A DNA stretch of 64,000 bases from Thalassotalea algicola (GTDB lineage Bacteria > Pseudomonadota > Gammaproteobacteria > Enterobacterales > Alteromonadaceae): NCBI RefSeq assembly GCF_012932965.1, contig NZ_JABBXH010000003.1, positions 248,001 to 312,000 on the forward strand, given 5' to 3'. The first letter of the stretch is position 1. Every line of letters starts with the position of its first letter. Below are positions 18,685-28,387 of the stretch, in pieces. The notes below the pieces were generated by a model. The model was not told the DNA's origin. It was given only the letters and a program-made list of their open reading frames with translations, and made no database searches. A program made the position numbers and the translations under genes.

Positions 18685-18713
18685 AAGGGGAATATAATTA
18701 TTCCCCTTTTTTA
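18685..18713 (+). terminator. Rho-independent terminator of the first RND operon
   Basis: The nine-base stem AAGGGGAAT (18685-18693) / ATTCCCCTT (18700-18708) has a six-base loop and is followed by a T-run. Confidence 0.85.
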
Positions 18714-18808
18714 TCGTTTAGTGTAAAAAGATCAAAAGATATCATTAGTGATAAAAAATTTGTCACAAATTACCCCACTCATGCATCTTAAAGGAAAAAC
18801 AGGAATTT

Positions 18809-19360
18809 ATGAGTAAACAGGGATTTGGCCAACAATTGAGTGAACAAGATTTTATTTTGCTTCAAAAAGGGAAGCAAAATGGGTTTGTTGCCGCTTATAA
18901 AATGTATGCCGATCATGTTTATTCGCTGAGTTTACACTTAGTGTGTGATGAAGAAATTGCTGCTGATATTTTGCAAACTATTTTTGAAAATTTAATACAG
19001 AAAAAGAAGCAGCTTAAAGGCGCAGATAGCTTAGGTGCTTGGTTAAAGCGTTGCACCATTAATGCGTGTATGGAATATTTTAGGCGAGTTAAGCGTGAAC
19101 ATTCTTTTCGCAGTTTGGAAGGGGAAGCTGTAAATGTCGCTGACGAGATAGCTAATAATTCAACTTATCAAGAAAGTGAAGTTGCACAATTAATTAACCA
19201 GTTACCTGAGGCGCAACGCTCAATCGTGTATTTGCATGCGGTGCAAAATATGAAGCACAGGGAAATTGCGAAAAGTTTAAATGTTAATGAAGATGCAAGT
19301 CGGCAGTCATACCGTCGAGCAATTCAAAAACTTAAGTCATGGCTGACGAAGGCGAACTAA
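18809..19360 (+). CDS. ECF-type RNA polymerase sigma factor
   Basis: Sigma-70 family factor of 183 residues with only regions 2 and 4, as in extracytoplasmic-function sigmas. Region 2 (about 22-88) includes EEIAADILQTIFENL and ACMEYFRR. Region 4 (about 122-180) includes LPEAQRSIVYLHAVQNMKHREI-type helix-turn-helix sequence, of which HREIAKSLNVNEDASRQS is the recognition part. It is the first gene of a tight three-gene unit (1 base to the next gene) with a short anchored protein and a PDZ protein. This points to control of a cell-envelope response. The regulon is unknown. Confidence 0.85.
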   Translation: MSKQGFGQQLSEQDFILLQKGKQNGFVAAYKMYADHVYSLSLHLVCDEEIAADILQTIFENLIQKKKQLKGADSLGAWLKRCTINACMEYFRRVKREHSFRSLEGEAVNVADEIANNSTYQESEVAQLINQLPEAQRSIVYLHAVQNMKHREIAKSLNVNEDASRQSYRRAIQKLKSWLTKAN

Positions 19361-19361
19361 T

Positions 19362-19811
19362 ATGAGTACATTTGACGAGCAGTTAAAATGGCGAATAGAG
19401 ACAGCTGATTCTGCAATGGTGCTGTCGGAAGCGCCCGATTTCGCCAATGATATCTGGCGAAGGCATCAAGTTAAGCAGTTAACTAAGGTTGTATCCGTAA
19501 CGGTATGTAGTGCGCTTATTGCAATAAGCGGCTGGATGTACAATATGAGCCAATCACCTGTCGCTATGCCAGCATATATCGTTCAAAGTCATCAATACGA
19601 GCAACAACTTGCTAATTACGCACAAGTGCAACTTTCTGATACTCATAGCGCCATTATTGCTAATTGGCATCATGAACTGTCAGTAATTGATCAGACGTTA
19701 GAGCGAGGTAAAGGGAATTTGTATAATGTTGAACTTTGGCAGCGTCGTACTAATCTATTAAAAATGATGGTTGATTTTTATACTAAACCAATTGATTTAT
19801 ATGAAATTTGA
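19362..19811 (+). CDS. Putative anti-sigma factor, single-pass membrane protein
   Basis: Unrecognised protein of 149 residues with a cytoplasmic N-terminus of about 40 residues, one membrane helix (about 41-57, VVSVTVCSALIAISGWM) and a periplasmic helical domain of about 90 residues. This topology, and its position one base after an ECF sigma gene, are what an anti-sigma factor would show. There is no visible zinc-binding HxxxCxxC motif, so it is not a ZAS-type anti-sigma. The function is inferred from context. Confidence 0.5.
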   Translation: MSTFDEQLKWRIETADSAMVLSEAPDFANDIWRRHQVKQLTKVVSVTVCSALIAISGWMYNMSQSPVAMPAYIVQSHQYEQQLANYAQVQLSDTHSAIIANWHHELSVIDQTLERGKGNLYNVELWQRRTNLLKMMVDFYTKPIDLYEI

Positions 19812-19820
19812 GGATTCATA

Positions 19821-20774
19821 ATGAAGTATTTGTTTGTCGTTTTATGGCTTGCAAGTCTCAGCGTTTATGCCAATGAATTGAAGTCAGAGCAATCTAAACA
19901 GATAGCAGAACAGCTCATTAGGACTATCAACCAGAAAGTTGCTGAGATAACGGCTTTAGAGTTGGCTGCGGGAGTGCCTATCAAAGATATTTCAATTAAT
20001 TTGAGCCAGCATAAACGTTTTGATACAGGTCGATTTGGAGCAGTACTTGATGCTAACCAACCAGGTCTTATAGTTTCAGTAACCCCGCGGAGTCAGGCGA
20101 GTGAACTTGGTATTCAAAGCGGTGATATTATTAAGACAATTAACGGCACAAGTTTTGTTGAAAGCGCGCAATCCGCTTTTAGAAACTTGCAATATTTACC
20201 TAATGATTCAAAGGTTTCCGTTATCGTTGAAAGGCTAGGTAAAGAGTTAACCTTGTCAGCACTATTAAAAGCTAAATATATTCCTCAATGGCAATTAGAT
20301 AGTGCGGAATGGTTAGGCAATGACACAGGCCTAAATGCAAGCCATGTCCCTTATTGGCATGACGATACTAATGCACCTATATTTTCAAGTGCCCTCGAGC
20401 AAAGAGTAGCTGAAGTTGTTGGCACGAAAGCTTGCGGACGAGTGATTCTAGTTAATAGTTTATCGATTTCTCCACCTAAATATAGTGGATTGAAGACAAC
20501 GACGGTAATTAAAGAAATAGACGGTATGCCTTGGCTGCAAGATAAGTCTCGTGTCAGGGTTAGTGTTGGTGCGCATCAGCTTCGCATTGGCAATAAGTAT
20601 GATCTGCCAAAAGAGTTTCGAGATTTCACTATTAACGTGTTACCTAACACTAATTATTATGTTGCATATGTGAGAAACAAGCAGTGGTTTGACGATAAAG
20701 GTAACGAGTTAAGCTTAGGCAAGTACACTGGCCCTGTTATTTGGAAAACGGCAGAGCAAGCATGTCAGAAGTAA
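19821..20774 (+). CDS. Secreted PDZ-domain protein of the ECF operon
   Basis: Exported protein of 317 residues. Residues 1-17 form a signal peptide (ending SVYA). A PDZ domain spans about 65-145: GLIVSVTPRSQASELGIQSGDIIKTI-like sequence, of which SELGIQSGDIIKTING is the core. The C-terminal half is beta-rich, with a segment like those in PEGA or DUF2057-type domains (NVLPNTNYYVAYV). No protease domain is visible, so it is not a DegS or RseP homologue. It may sense or bind misfolded peptides and feed into the putative anti-sigma encoded 9 bases upstream. That role is inferred. Confidence 0.65.
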   Translation: MKYLFVVLWLASLSVYANELKSEQSKQIAEQLIRTINQKVAEITALELAAGVPIKDISINLSQHKRFDTGRFGAVLDANQPGLIVSVTPRSQASELGIQSGDIIKTINGTSFVESAQSAFRNLQYLPNDSKVSVIVERLGKELTLSALLKAKYIPQWQLDSAEWLGNDTGLNASHVPYWHDDTNAPIFSSALEQRVAEVVGTKACGRVILVNSLSISPPKYSGLKTTTVIKEIDGMPWLQDKSRVRVSVGAHQLRIGNKYDLPKEFRDFTINVLPNTNYYVAYVRNKQWFDDKGNELSLGKYTGPVIWKTAEQACQK

Positions 20775-20808
20775 CTAAACTGTAGCGACAACTCAACGCT
20801 TTATCTAC

Positions 20809-20843
20809 AAAAAAGCCAGAGCTTAACAACTCTGGCTTTTTTA
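20809..20843. terminator. Bidirectional terminator
   Basis: The eleven-base stem AAAAGCCAGAG (20811-20821) / CTCTGGCTTTT (20830-20840) has an eight-base loop, with extra A and T residues outside. It separates the PDZ gene from a convergent oxygenase gene. Confidence 0.9.
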
Positions 20844-20861
20844 TTAACGGCTAGGTGTTTT

Positions 20862-21701
20862 CTACATAACCCCAAGTTCTTTTAATCTTTCATCAAGGTA
20901 GCTGCGTTGCGTATGTCTCTCAGACAGAATAACTTCGTCTCTAGGGTGTAAAAACAGAGGCAAAGAAATTCGCGACTTGCTTGATGCTTTTCCGGTAGGG
21001 TTAATTACCCTGTGACTGGTTGATGGAAAATATCCGCTGCTTGCTTCTTGTAACATGTCACCAATATTAATGATCAGGTTGCCAAAATCACAAGGTACAT
21101 CAGACCATGTGCCGTCTTTTAATTTCACTTGTAAGCCAGGTTCATTAGCAGCAGGCAAAATAGTTAGTAAATTAATATCTTCATGCGCTGCTGCTCGAAT
21201 TGCACCGGGTTCTTCGTCACCGTTTAGAGGTGGGTAATGTAAAACACGAAGTAATGTATTTGGCGTGTCCTTAATCATATTGGATAGCGCCTCTGAATAT
21301 TTAGCAGCAACATCGGTTGGGCTATATTTTTCAACCCAATCCAGCAATTCGGCTGCTAAATCAGACGCTAGCTGATAATACGCCATGATTTCATCTTTCA
21401 AAGACTGTGGAATTCTTCCCCATGGATATACGTGATAGTACTCTTTAATGTCTTTTTTGGTATGACCTTTAGCGGTTTCAGAAATCTCTGGAGCAAAATA
21501 GCCATCCTGCGTTTTAGGATCATAAGCGAAAGATTCTTTTTCATCGCTCATAAAAAAGTTATACCAATTTGTATAAATTGACTCGACAATTTCTTGCTTG
21601 ATCGGGTGGTTGGTGAGGACACCAAAGCCTGTTTCTCGCAAGCTTTTAACAAATTGCTCAGGTGCGTTAGGTGATTGATAATCAACGACTTGAACTTGCA
21701 T
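20862..21701 (-). CDS. 2-oxoglutarate/Fe(II)-dependent oxygenase, isopenicillin-N-synthase-like
   Basis: Cytoplasmic non-heme iron oxygenase of 279 residues in the isopenicillin N synthase-like family. The iron ligands are His173 and Asp175 (AAHEDINLL) and His230 (STSHRVINP). Arg244 in SRISLP is positioned to bind the 2-oxoglutarate carboxylate. The N-terminal domain (FVKSLRETGFGVLTNHP) is also typical. The substrate cannot be predicted; these proteins act on many small molecules. No biosynthetic neighbours are present, so an antibiotic role should not be assumed. Confidence 0.85.
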   Translation of the reverse strand: MQVQVVDYQSPNAPEQFVKSLRETGFGVLTNHPIKQEIVESIYTNWYNFFMSDEKESFAYDPKTQDGYFAPEISETAKGHTKKDIKEYYHVYPWGRIPQSLKDEIMAYYQLASDLAAELLDWVEKYSPTDVAAKYSEALSNMIKDTPNTLLRVLHYPPLNGDEEPGAIRAAAHEDINLLTILPAANEPGLQVKLKDGTWSDVPCDFGNLIINIGDMLQEASSGYFPSTSHRVINPTGKASSKSRISLPLFLHPRDEVILSERHTQRSYLDERLKELGVM

Positions 21702-21839
21702 GACTCTCTCCTACTAGGCATTATTTTGATTAACTATAATAGTAAATCAATAATAGCATAACCTAACCAAATGGTCAGTTTTTATTTATCTATGCGAGAT
21801 CAAATTAGCTAGTTATAATGTTTTTAAATAATATTTAGA

Positions 21840-22160
21840 ATGATTATTAACAATATGACTATAAAATCTATCTTGACGTTAAATTGTCTGGCAGTACTCT
21901 CAATGGCAGGTTGTGCAACAAGTGATAACGCTTGTAAAGATGTAACACTCGCCTCCGAACAAGTTCAGCAATGCCAGTCTTTACAGCGTCAAATTGCTCA
22001 AGCGAAAGACAGACCAATAATTCGAACTGAATTAGAGCGTCGTTATGAGCAGGACTGTATTGAGGTTCGTTATTACCGAGATGATAAGCAAGAAGCTATC
22101 TGTGGTAGTGAAGATAGAAAGAAAGAAGCCGTAGAATCATTTAAAAAGGATAATCAGTAA
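21840..22160 (+). CDS. Small lipoprotein, unknown function
   Basis: Predicted lipoprotein of 106 residues. The signal peptide ends in the lipobox LSMAGC, with the lipidated Cys at residue 24. The mature part is charged and helical and has three further cysteines. I do not recognise the family. A TATAAT hexamer at 21814-21819 could be the -10 element. The start could instead be Met6 (21855), which leaves a shorter, equally plausible signal peptide. Confidence 0.6.
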   Translation: MIINNMTIKSILTLNCLAVLSMAGCATSDNACKDVTLASEQVQQCQSLQRQIAQAKDRPIIRTELERRYEQDCIEVRYYRDDKQEAICGSEDRKKEAVESFKKDNQ

Positions 22161-22218
22161 ACATCAGGCTTATCACATATACTTATTGTATGTATAAACA
22201 TGAAGATGTAATGAAAGT

Positions 22219-24795
22219 ATGACGAAGTCACGTAGCAATGGCGCTGATAATGATCAAACTAACGAGCTGCAACAAGCCGACGACGTTAGTTTGCTGCGTG
22301 ACGCTTACCTTAAATTACAACAACGACACACAGCCCTATTCAAGCTAAACCAACTCTCCCAAGAATGTGCTGAACTGAGCTCATTCTATGCGCAAGTTCA
22401 TCAAGTGATTAAATCGATCATGATCGCGGAAAATTTCTATATCGTGATGTATGACCAAACATTGCAGACTTTAGAATTTGTATACCACCAAGATGAAGAA
22501 GACGATGCCCCACAAGGATTAATTCCTTTTACAAGCTTTCGCGGTTCAATGACCAGTTATGTCATTGAAAGTCGCAATGCATTGCTTGCGACGCCAACTA
22601 TGATAAACGAAATGGTTGCTGATGGGGTGCTGAATAATATTGGCGCCGCAGGTATGGATTGGTTAGGGGTTCCATTAATTCATGATGGCTTTGTAATTGG
22701 TGTAATGGTGGTTCAAAGTTATAACGAGCACACACGCTATAGTGAACAAGACAAAGAACTACTAATATATACCGCCCAGCATGTAGTCTCTGCGCTATTG
22801 CGTTTGCAAGATACTGAGCAATTACAAAGAGCAGTTACCTCTAGAACCACCGAATTAATGGAGCAAATACGGGAGCGTGAAAAAGCGGAATTATTACAAG
22901 AATCTTTATATCGGATTTCTGAATTAACAAACCGTGTTGGCGTAGAGATAGACGACTTTTATGCGCAAGTGCACAATATTATTGGTCAGCTGATTAACGC
23001 CGAAAACTTCTTCATAGCTAAGTACGAAAGCGAAAGTGACACCATAGATTTTGCTTATTATGTCGACCAAAACTCTCGTAATACTGCAGAAGACTTCTTG
23101 CCACAAAAATCTTCTGACTTGTTTACTGCGCTTGTTGTACGGCGCAAGGAAACTTGTCTTTTATCGTATGATGATATGTATGAGCTGTATCGGCAAGGTG
23201 AGACCAAAAAACCTCAGAAAGAAACCAATTCTTGGCTAGGTGTTCCGCTTATTGCTGATGATGAAGTTATTGGTGTGTTGGTGGTTCAAAGCTATCAAGA
23301 CGGTATTGTTTTCCAACAGCAAGACGCTGAATTACTTAATTTCGTTTCTCATCATGTTACTACAGCGCTAAAGCGTCGTGAAAATGCCGAATACGAGCGC
23401 CGATCTCATGAAATGTTAGAGAGACAGGTGAAATTACGCACAGTCGCGCTAGAAGAAGAAATTCGCCAACGTAAGCAAGTCGAAAAAATGTTAAAGCATA
23501 GTGCATCTCATGACGCTTTAACGAGCTTACCCAATCGAACGGTATTTCTTGATTTACTTAATCGTGCAATTGCTGCCCTAAAGCGTAGGCCTGAAAAAGA
23601 ATTTGCCGTGCTGTTTTTAGACTTAGATCGCTTCAAAATGGTTAATGACAGCCTTGGACATTATGCTGGCGATATTTTGCTTAAAACAGTAGCGAAAGAA
23701 CTTAAGGTTATTGTTAGGGCGAGCGATACTGTCGCTCGTATCGGTGGCGATGAATTCGTAATTCTTATTGAAGATATTGATAATAAAAAAGAAGTTTATG
23801 AGATTGCACAGCGAATTACATCTGCATTAGCGCAACCTTTCACCATAGAGGGGCAGTCTGTATTTATCGGCACCAGTGTTGGTCTATTGTTTAGTGATAG
23901 ACGCTATGATTCGGCGGAGACAATGCTACGAGATGCCGATACCGCAATGTACCATGCAAAGGATGGCGGTAAAGGGCGCTATGAAGAATTTGATGCTAGT
24001 ATGCATCAAAAAATTGAAGAGGAATTGGCGCTAGAAACTGATATTCGAAAAGCGATTGAGGAAAGTGAGTTTACTCCTTATTTTCAACCGATAGTAAAGC
24101 TAAGAGATAAAAGTATTATTGGCTTTGAAGCTCTGGCTCGTTGGCATAACGACAAACGTGGCTTAGTTATGCCGAATGATTTTATCCCCTTAGCAGAAGA
24201 AACAGGACTTGTGGTTGATATTGACCTTCAAATTTTAAGGAAGTCCTGTCGTCAACTAAAAGCGTGGCAAAAAAGCGGTCTTTGTCATAAACACTACGTC
24301 AGCTGTAACCTTTTTGGTAATCACTTTTATAGCCCAACATTACCTGATGAAATTTCAACGATTCTTGCCGAAGAGGGGCTTGAACCTCATCATCTACGAA
24401 TTGAGCTAACTGAGCGTATTCTATTAGAAGAAAACGATTTGGTATTGGCCAATATGAAAGCATTAAAGCAGCTTGGCATAAAGCTGCTACTTGATGACTT
24501 TGGCACTGGCTATTCGAGTTTAAGTTATTTACATCGCTTACCTTTAGATGTGGTTAAAATTGATCGTTCCTTTATTACCGATGCGCATAAAAGATCAAGT
24601 AACCGCGCGATTATCAAAACCATTGTAGATTTGGCGACTAATCTGCAAATGGCGACAGTGAGTGAAGGCATTGAGTGTATAGAAGAAGCCCAATTACTTA
24701 ATAGTATGGGATGTATGTTCGGACAAGGATATTATTTCGCTAAGCCAATGCCGAGTGATGCATTAGCAGAACTATTAAAAAATCCAATTAGTTAG
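22219..24795 (+). CDS. GAF-GAF-GGDEF-EAL cyclic-di-GMP protein
   Basis: Cytoplasmic signalling protein of 858 residues with two GAF sensor domains (about 40-195 and 235-390), linked by coiled coils, then GGDEF (about 428-590) and EAL (about 605-850). The GGDEF motif is intact (RIGGDEF near 509) and is preceded by an RASD inhibitory site. The EAL motif is intact (GFEALARW near 637), with DDFGTGYSSL and KIDRSF also present. Both synthesis and breakdown of cyclic-di-GMP are therefore possible. The two GAF domains are similar to each other (both contain WLGVPLI and IGV-VVQSY patterns) and probably arose by duplication. No membrane segment is seen. Confidence 0.9.
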   Translation: MTKSRSNGADNDQTNELQQADDVSLLRDAYLKLQQRHTALFKLNQLSQECAELSSFYAQVHQVIKSIMIAENFYIVMYDQTLQTLEFVYHQDEEDDAPQGLIPFTSFRGSMTSYVIESRNALLATPTMINEMVADGVLNNIGAAGMDWLGVPLIHDGFVIGVMVVQSYNEHTRYSEQDKELLIYTAQHVVSALLRLQDTEQLQRAVTSRTTELMEQIREREKAELLQESLYRISELTNRVGVEIDDFYAQVHNIIGQLINAENFFIAKYESESDTIDFAYYVDQNSRNTAEDFLPQKSSDLFTALVVRRKETCLLSYDDMYELYRQGETKKPQKETNSWLGVPLIADDEVIGVLVVQSYQDGIVFQQQDAELLNFVSHHVTTALKRRENAEYERRSHEMLERQVKLRTVALEEEIRQRKQVEKMLKHSASHDALTSLPNRTVFLDLLNRAIAALKRRPEKEFAVLFLDLDRFKMVNDSLGHYAGDILLKTVAKELKVIVRASDTVARIGGDEFVILIEDIDNKKEVYEIAQRITSALAQPFTIEGQSVFIGTSVGLLFSDRRYDSAETMLRDADTAMYHAKDGGKGRYEEFDASMHQKIEEELALETDIRKAIEESEFTPYFQPIVKLRDKSIIGFEALARWHNDKRGLVMPNDFIPLAEETGLVVDIDLQILRKSCRQLKAWQKSGLCHKHYVSCNLFGNHFYSPTLPDEISTILAEEGLEPHHLRIELTERILLEENDLVLANMKALKQLGIKLLLDDFGTGYSSLSYLHRLPLDVVKIDRSFITDAHKRSSNRAIIKTIVDLATNLQMATVSEGIECIEEAQLLNSMGCMFGQGYYFAKPMPSDALAELLKNPIS

Positions 24796-24873
24796 CAGAG
24801 CAGCAAACGCTATTAAAAACGTATTGAATTAGGTATATTGTAATACTAACTAGTTAACTTATTTATTGGATTA

Positions 24874-25926
24874 ATGACTTTACTTTTAATCTACTTAGCC
24901 ATAGCAATAGGCGTTTCATTTCTTTGTTCTATTTTAGAGGCTGTTCTTTTATCTGTGACGCCAAGTTTTGTAGTACAAGCCCAAAAAGATAAACCTATAG
25001 GCGGCAAGGTCTTAGCGAAAGTGAAAGACAATTTAGATCAGTCTATCTCGAGCATACTCATTCTCAATACTTTTGCGCATACAATGGGGGCTGCAGGTGT
25101 TGGTGCTCAAGCTATAAGAGTATTTGGTGAACAAAAAGAAACCTTAATTGCTTTCTTGCTTACATTAGCGATTTTATATTTTTCTGAAATAATTCCTAAA
25201 ACACTAGGTGCCACTTTCTGGCGTACCTTTGCTATTCCATCGGCATACATTATTAACTTCTTAGTTAAATTAGTGTATCCGTTAGTTTGGTTGTCATCAC
25301 AACTCACTCGATTATTTAGCCAAGGAAAGAACGAAGTTATTAGCCGAGAGGAAGTACTAGCTTTGGCGGCATTGAGCCATAAAGACGGTGCTATTGTTGG
25401 GCAAGAAAATCAGTTGGTGGAAAATATTTTGCAGCTGAGAGAGGCGAAAACAGAAGATATTCTTACACCGCGAAGTGTTGTTCACGCGCTTTCTGAGGAG
25501 ATGACGGTAAGTGAAGCATTGAGCGCTGAGCAAACGACAACATTTACGCGTATGCCAGTATATAATGAATCAATCGACAATATTACAGGTGTTGTACTAA
25601 AAGCACATTTATATGAGAGTGAACGCCAAGGCAAAGGTGATGTTGCCATAAGCGAAGTCGCTATGCCTCTTTATCGAATTTCAGAAAGTTTCCCCGTACT
25701 CAATTTATTGGATGTATTTATTAAACGCCATGAGCATATTTTTTTAGTAGAAGATCACTTTGGACAAACGGCCGGCATTGTTACGTTGGAAGATTGCGTA
25801 GAGACTTTGCTAGGGAGGGAAATTGTTGATGAAAGCGATCAAGTTGAAGATATGCAGAAACTAGCTAAAGCTAACTATCGTCAGCGATTAAAAGAAAAAT
25901 TTTCAAATAGTGAACCTAAGTCATAG
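24874..25926 (+). CDS. CNNM/CorC-type transporter with DUF21 and CBS domains
   Basis: Inner-membrane protein of 350 residues with an N-terminal DUF21 (CNNM) domain of about four membrane segments (1-160), then paired CBS domains (about 190-320). Members are linked to magnesium or cobalt efflux and were once called hemolysins. The N-terminus LIYLAIAIGVSFLCSILEAVLLSV and YFSEIIPKTLGA are typical of the family, each given here as short family-like segments. The usual C-terminal CorC/HlyC domain is absent; the protein ends shortly after the CBS pair. It is six bases upstream of the PBP1b gene and may be co-transcribed. Confidence 0.85.
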   Translation: MTLLLIYLAIAIGVSFLCSILEAVLLSVTPSFVVQAQKDKPIGGKVLAKVKDNLDQSISSILILNTFAHTMGAAGVGAQAIRVFGEQKETLIAFLLTLAILYFSEIIPKTLGATFWRTFAIPSAYIINFLVKLVYPLVWLSSQLTRLFSQGKNEVISREEVLALAALSHKDGAIVGQENQLVENILQLREAKTEDILTPRSVVHALSEEMTVSEALSAEQTTTFTRMPVYNESIDNITGVVLKAHLYESERQGKGDVAISEVAMPLYRISESFPVLNLLDVFIKRHEHIFLVEDHFGQTAGIVTLEDCVETLLGREIVDESDQVEDMQKLAKANYRQRLKEKFSNSEPKS

Positions 25927-25932
25927 CAAATA

Positions 25933-28245
25933 ATGACACGACAGAAGCTACAACAATCACCTAATTCAGCAAAAAAAGTTAAGCCGCCTTTCTTACGCTG
26001 GTTATTCATTACTTCGTTAAAATTGGTATTGCTAACACTTTGCTTTTTAGTGATTTATGTCATTTATTTAGACGCAAAAGTTCGAGATAAGTTTGAAGGT
26101 GAGCGTTGGCAAATACCTGTTCAAGTATTTAGTAAAGTGGAGCGTATCTCCATCGGCGACGCTTTATCATTACCTATACTTGCGCAAATGTTAGAGCGTT
26201 CAGGCTATCAAAAAGTGACGAAAGTGTGGCGATCAAACCAGTTTGCTTTATCGTCAACACGGCTCATTATTTTTCGAGCTGCATTTGACAGTACAGACCA
26301 AGAGTTTGAACGAGCAAAATTAACCATAGATGTTTCAAATGCTATTGTCTCCAAACTTCATCAAGATAATCGACCGGTCAAGCATGTACTCATTGAACCA
26401 CAATTGATAGCCAGAATTGTACCTGAAAGCAAAGAAGACCGTGTGTTGGTTGGCTTGGAGTCAGTACCTGAATCTTTATTGGATACCTTATTACTAGTGG
26501 AAGATAGAGACTTTTACTTCCATAAAGGTGTTTCACCACTTGGCATTTTAAGAGCGCTATATCAAAACCTTGTCGCTGGCCGCACGGTACAAGGTGGTAG
26601 TACGTTGACTCAACAACTGGTTAAAAATATGTATTTAACCAGAGAAAAGACCCTTATTCGCAAAGTTAATGAAGCTATAATGGCGCTGCTATTGGAGTAT
26701 CGATACAGCAAAGATCAGCTTTTGGAAGCTTATATTAATGAAGTCTATTTAGGACAGCATTACGCGAATGGTATATATGGCATGGGTTTGGCGTCAGAGT
26801 TTTATTTTGGCCGTGATATTAATCAACTGTCAGCGGCTCAAATGGCATTGTTAATCGGTGTTATTAAAGGACCTAGTTACTACGATCCGTGGCGAAAACC
26901 TGAGCGAGCAAAAAAACGAAGAGACTTAGTGCTAAGATTAATGTTTGAACATCATCTAATTGATGTTGGCACCTTTGAATCTTCCGTTGAGTCTGATTTA
27001 GCAATTCGAGATTCCCGCCGTCTTAAAAAACAACATTTTTACAACTATATGCAGCAGGTAAAACGTGAACTACCTGCATTGTTGTCTGGCTATGAACAAA
27101 GTGCAGGTATCAAGGTTTTTACTGGCTTCTCGATGAAGGCCCAATTGATGCTTGAACAGGTTACTGCGAAAACGTTGACCAGCCTTGAGAGCAAATATCA
27201 ACAGCAGGGTTTGCAAGCTGCGGCTATAGTCACAGATAAAGCAACAGGTGAAATAAGGGCAATTATTGGTGATAGAAATCCGACAAATAATGGTTTTAAT
27301 CGCGCATTAGATGCTAAAAGGCCAATCGGGTCATTAATTAAACCAGCAATTTATCTCCCTGCTTTAGAACAATATCAACAGTTTAGTTTCGCAACGCTAA
27401 TTGAAGACAAGCCGATCACCATGGGCTCTGATCAAGGGAAACAATGGCAGCCTAAAAATTATGATGGTAAGTTTCGAGGTCAAGTACCCCTAATCGATGG
27501 TTTAACTCAATCACTTAATATACCAACGATTAACTTAGGCATGATGTTAGGGTTGGATACTATTGGTCAATCAATAGAAATGCTCGGTTATCAGGAATCT
27601 ATAACGCTTAGGCCTTCAATGCTACTCGGTGCCGTTAATATGTCGCCATTTGACGTCACTCAAATGTACATACCTATTGCTAACCAGGGGTATTATGAAC
27701 AGGTGCATGCAATTACCCATATTGTTTCTCATTTAGAAGAAACCTTATGGCAATATCAGCCGAGAATTGAGCAACGAATCTCGGCACAGGGCGCCTATTT
27801 ACTTAATTATGCTTTGCAAGGTGTTACAAAAAGCGGCACGGCAAAGTCGCTTTCTTGGCGACTGAAAGGCAAGCAAGTAGCAGGTAAAACAGGCACTACT
27901 AACGATCAACGAGACAGTTGGTTTATTGGTTATGATCAGCAACATCTTATGACAACATGGATTGGTCATGATGATAATAAGCCGACTAAGTTAACTGGCA
28001 GTAGCGGTGCATTAGTGCTGTTTGCCGACTATATGAAGTTAGCTGGTACTAAGAATCTTAATTGGCAAGCGCCTGATTATATTGCAATGACTGATTTTGA
28101 ACGGTCAACTGGCAATGCAGTCAAAGAAAAGTGCCAGCAGATAGATAAATACCCCGCGATAACGACAGAGCTTTTATATTCAAATTGTATGGCGGCCGTT
28201 AAAGAGGAGCGTTCGTGGCTAGAAAAACTCTTTGGTGGAGATTAA
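25933..28245 (+). CDS. mrcB: Penicillin-binding protein 1B (bifunctional)
   Basis: Class A penicillin-binding protein of 770 residues that polymerises and cross-links peptidoglycan. It has a cytoplasmic tail, one membrane anchor (about 25-46) and a UB2H-like region. A GT51 transglycosylase follows, with the catalytic Glu in LLVEDRDFYFHKG and the signature GGSTLTQQLVKN. The transpeptidase has the active-site SxxK (SLIK in RPIGSLIKP), the SLN motif in QSLNIPT and the KTGTT motif. The order and length match PBP1B of gammaproteobacteria. Its outer-membrane activator LpoB is not encoded nearby. Confidence 0.92.
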   Translation: MTRQKLQQSPNSAKKVKPPFLRWLFITSLKLVLLTLCFLVIYVIYLDAKVRDKFEGERWQIPVQVFSKVERISIGDALSLPILAQMLERSGYQKVTKVWRSNQFALSSTRLIIFRAAFDSTDQEFERAKLTIDVSNAIVSKLHQDNRPVKHVLIEPQLIARIVPESKEDRVLVGLESVPESLLDTLLLVEDRDFYFHKGVSPLGILRALYQNLVAGRTVQGGSTLTQQLVKNMYLTREKTLIRKVNEAIMALLLEYRYSKDQLLEAYINEVYLGQHYANGIYGMGLASEFYFGRDINQLSAAQMALLIGVIKGPSYYDPWRKPERAKKRRDLVLRLMFEHHLIDVGTFESSVESDLAIRDSRRLKKQHFYNYMQQVKRELPALLSGYEQSAGIKVFTGFSMKAQLMLEQVTAKTLTSLESKYQQQGLQAAAIVTDKATGEIRAIIGDRNPTNNGFNRALDAKRPIGSLIKPAIYLPALEQYQQFSFATLIEDKPITMGSDQGKQWQPKNYDGKFRGQVPLIDGLTQSLNIPTINLGMMLGLDTIGQSIEMLGYQESITLRPSMLLGAVNMSPFDVTQMYIPIANQGYYEQVHAITHIVSHLEETLWQYQPRIEQRISAQGAYLLNYALQGVTKSGTAKSLSWRLKGKQVAGKTGTTNDQRDSWFIGYDQQHLMTTWIGHDDNKPTKLTGSSGALVLFADYMKLAGTKNLNWQAPDYIAMTDFERSTGNAVKEKCQQIDKYPAITTELLYSNCMAAVKEERSWLEKLFGGD

Positions 28246-28387
28246 GTTGTTATTTAGTGGCTACTTAGTTAACCTAAAACCTAGGTTGAAATAAATAATC
28301 TAATTGAAACAAAGGCATGGAGCGCCAATATATCATAACTTGATAGGCTTTTGTGCTAATGATGTAGTAATAAAAAAGGAACTTTAT

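Noticed and set aside
20862-21701. Antibiotic (beta-lactam) biosynthesis gene
   Set aside because: Only the broad oxygenase family is supported; no biosynthetic neighbours exist.
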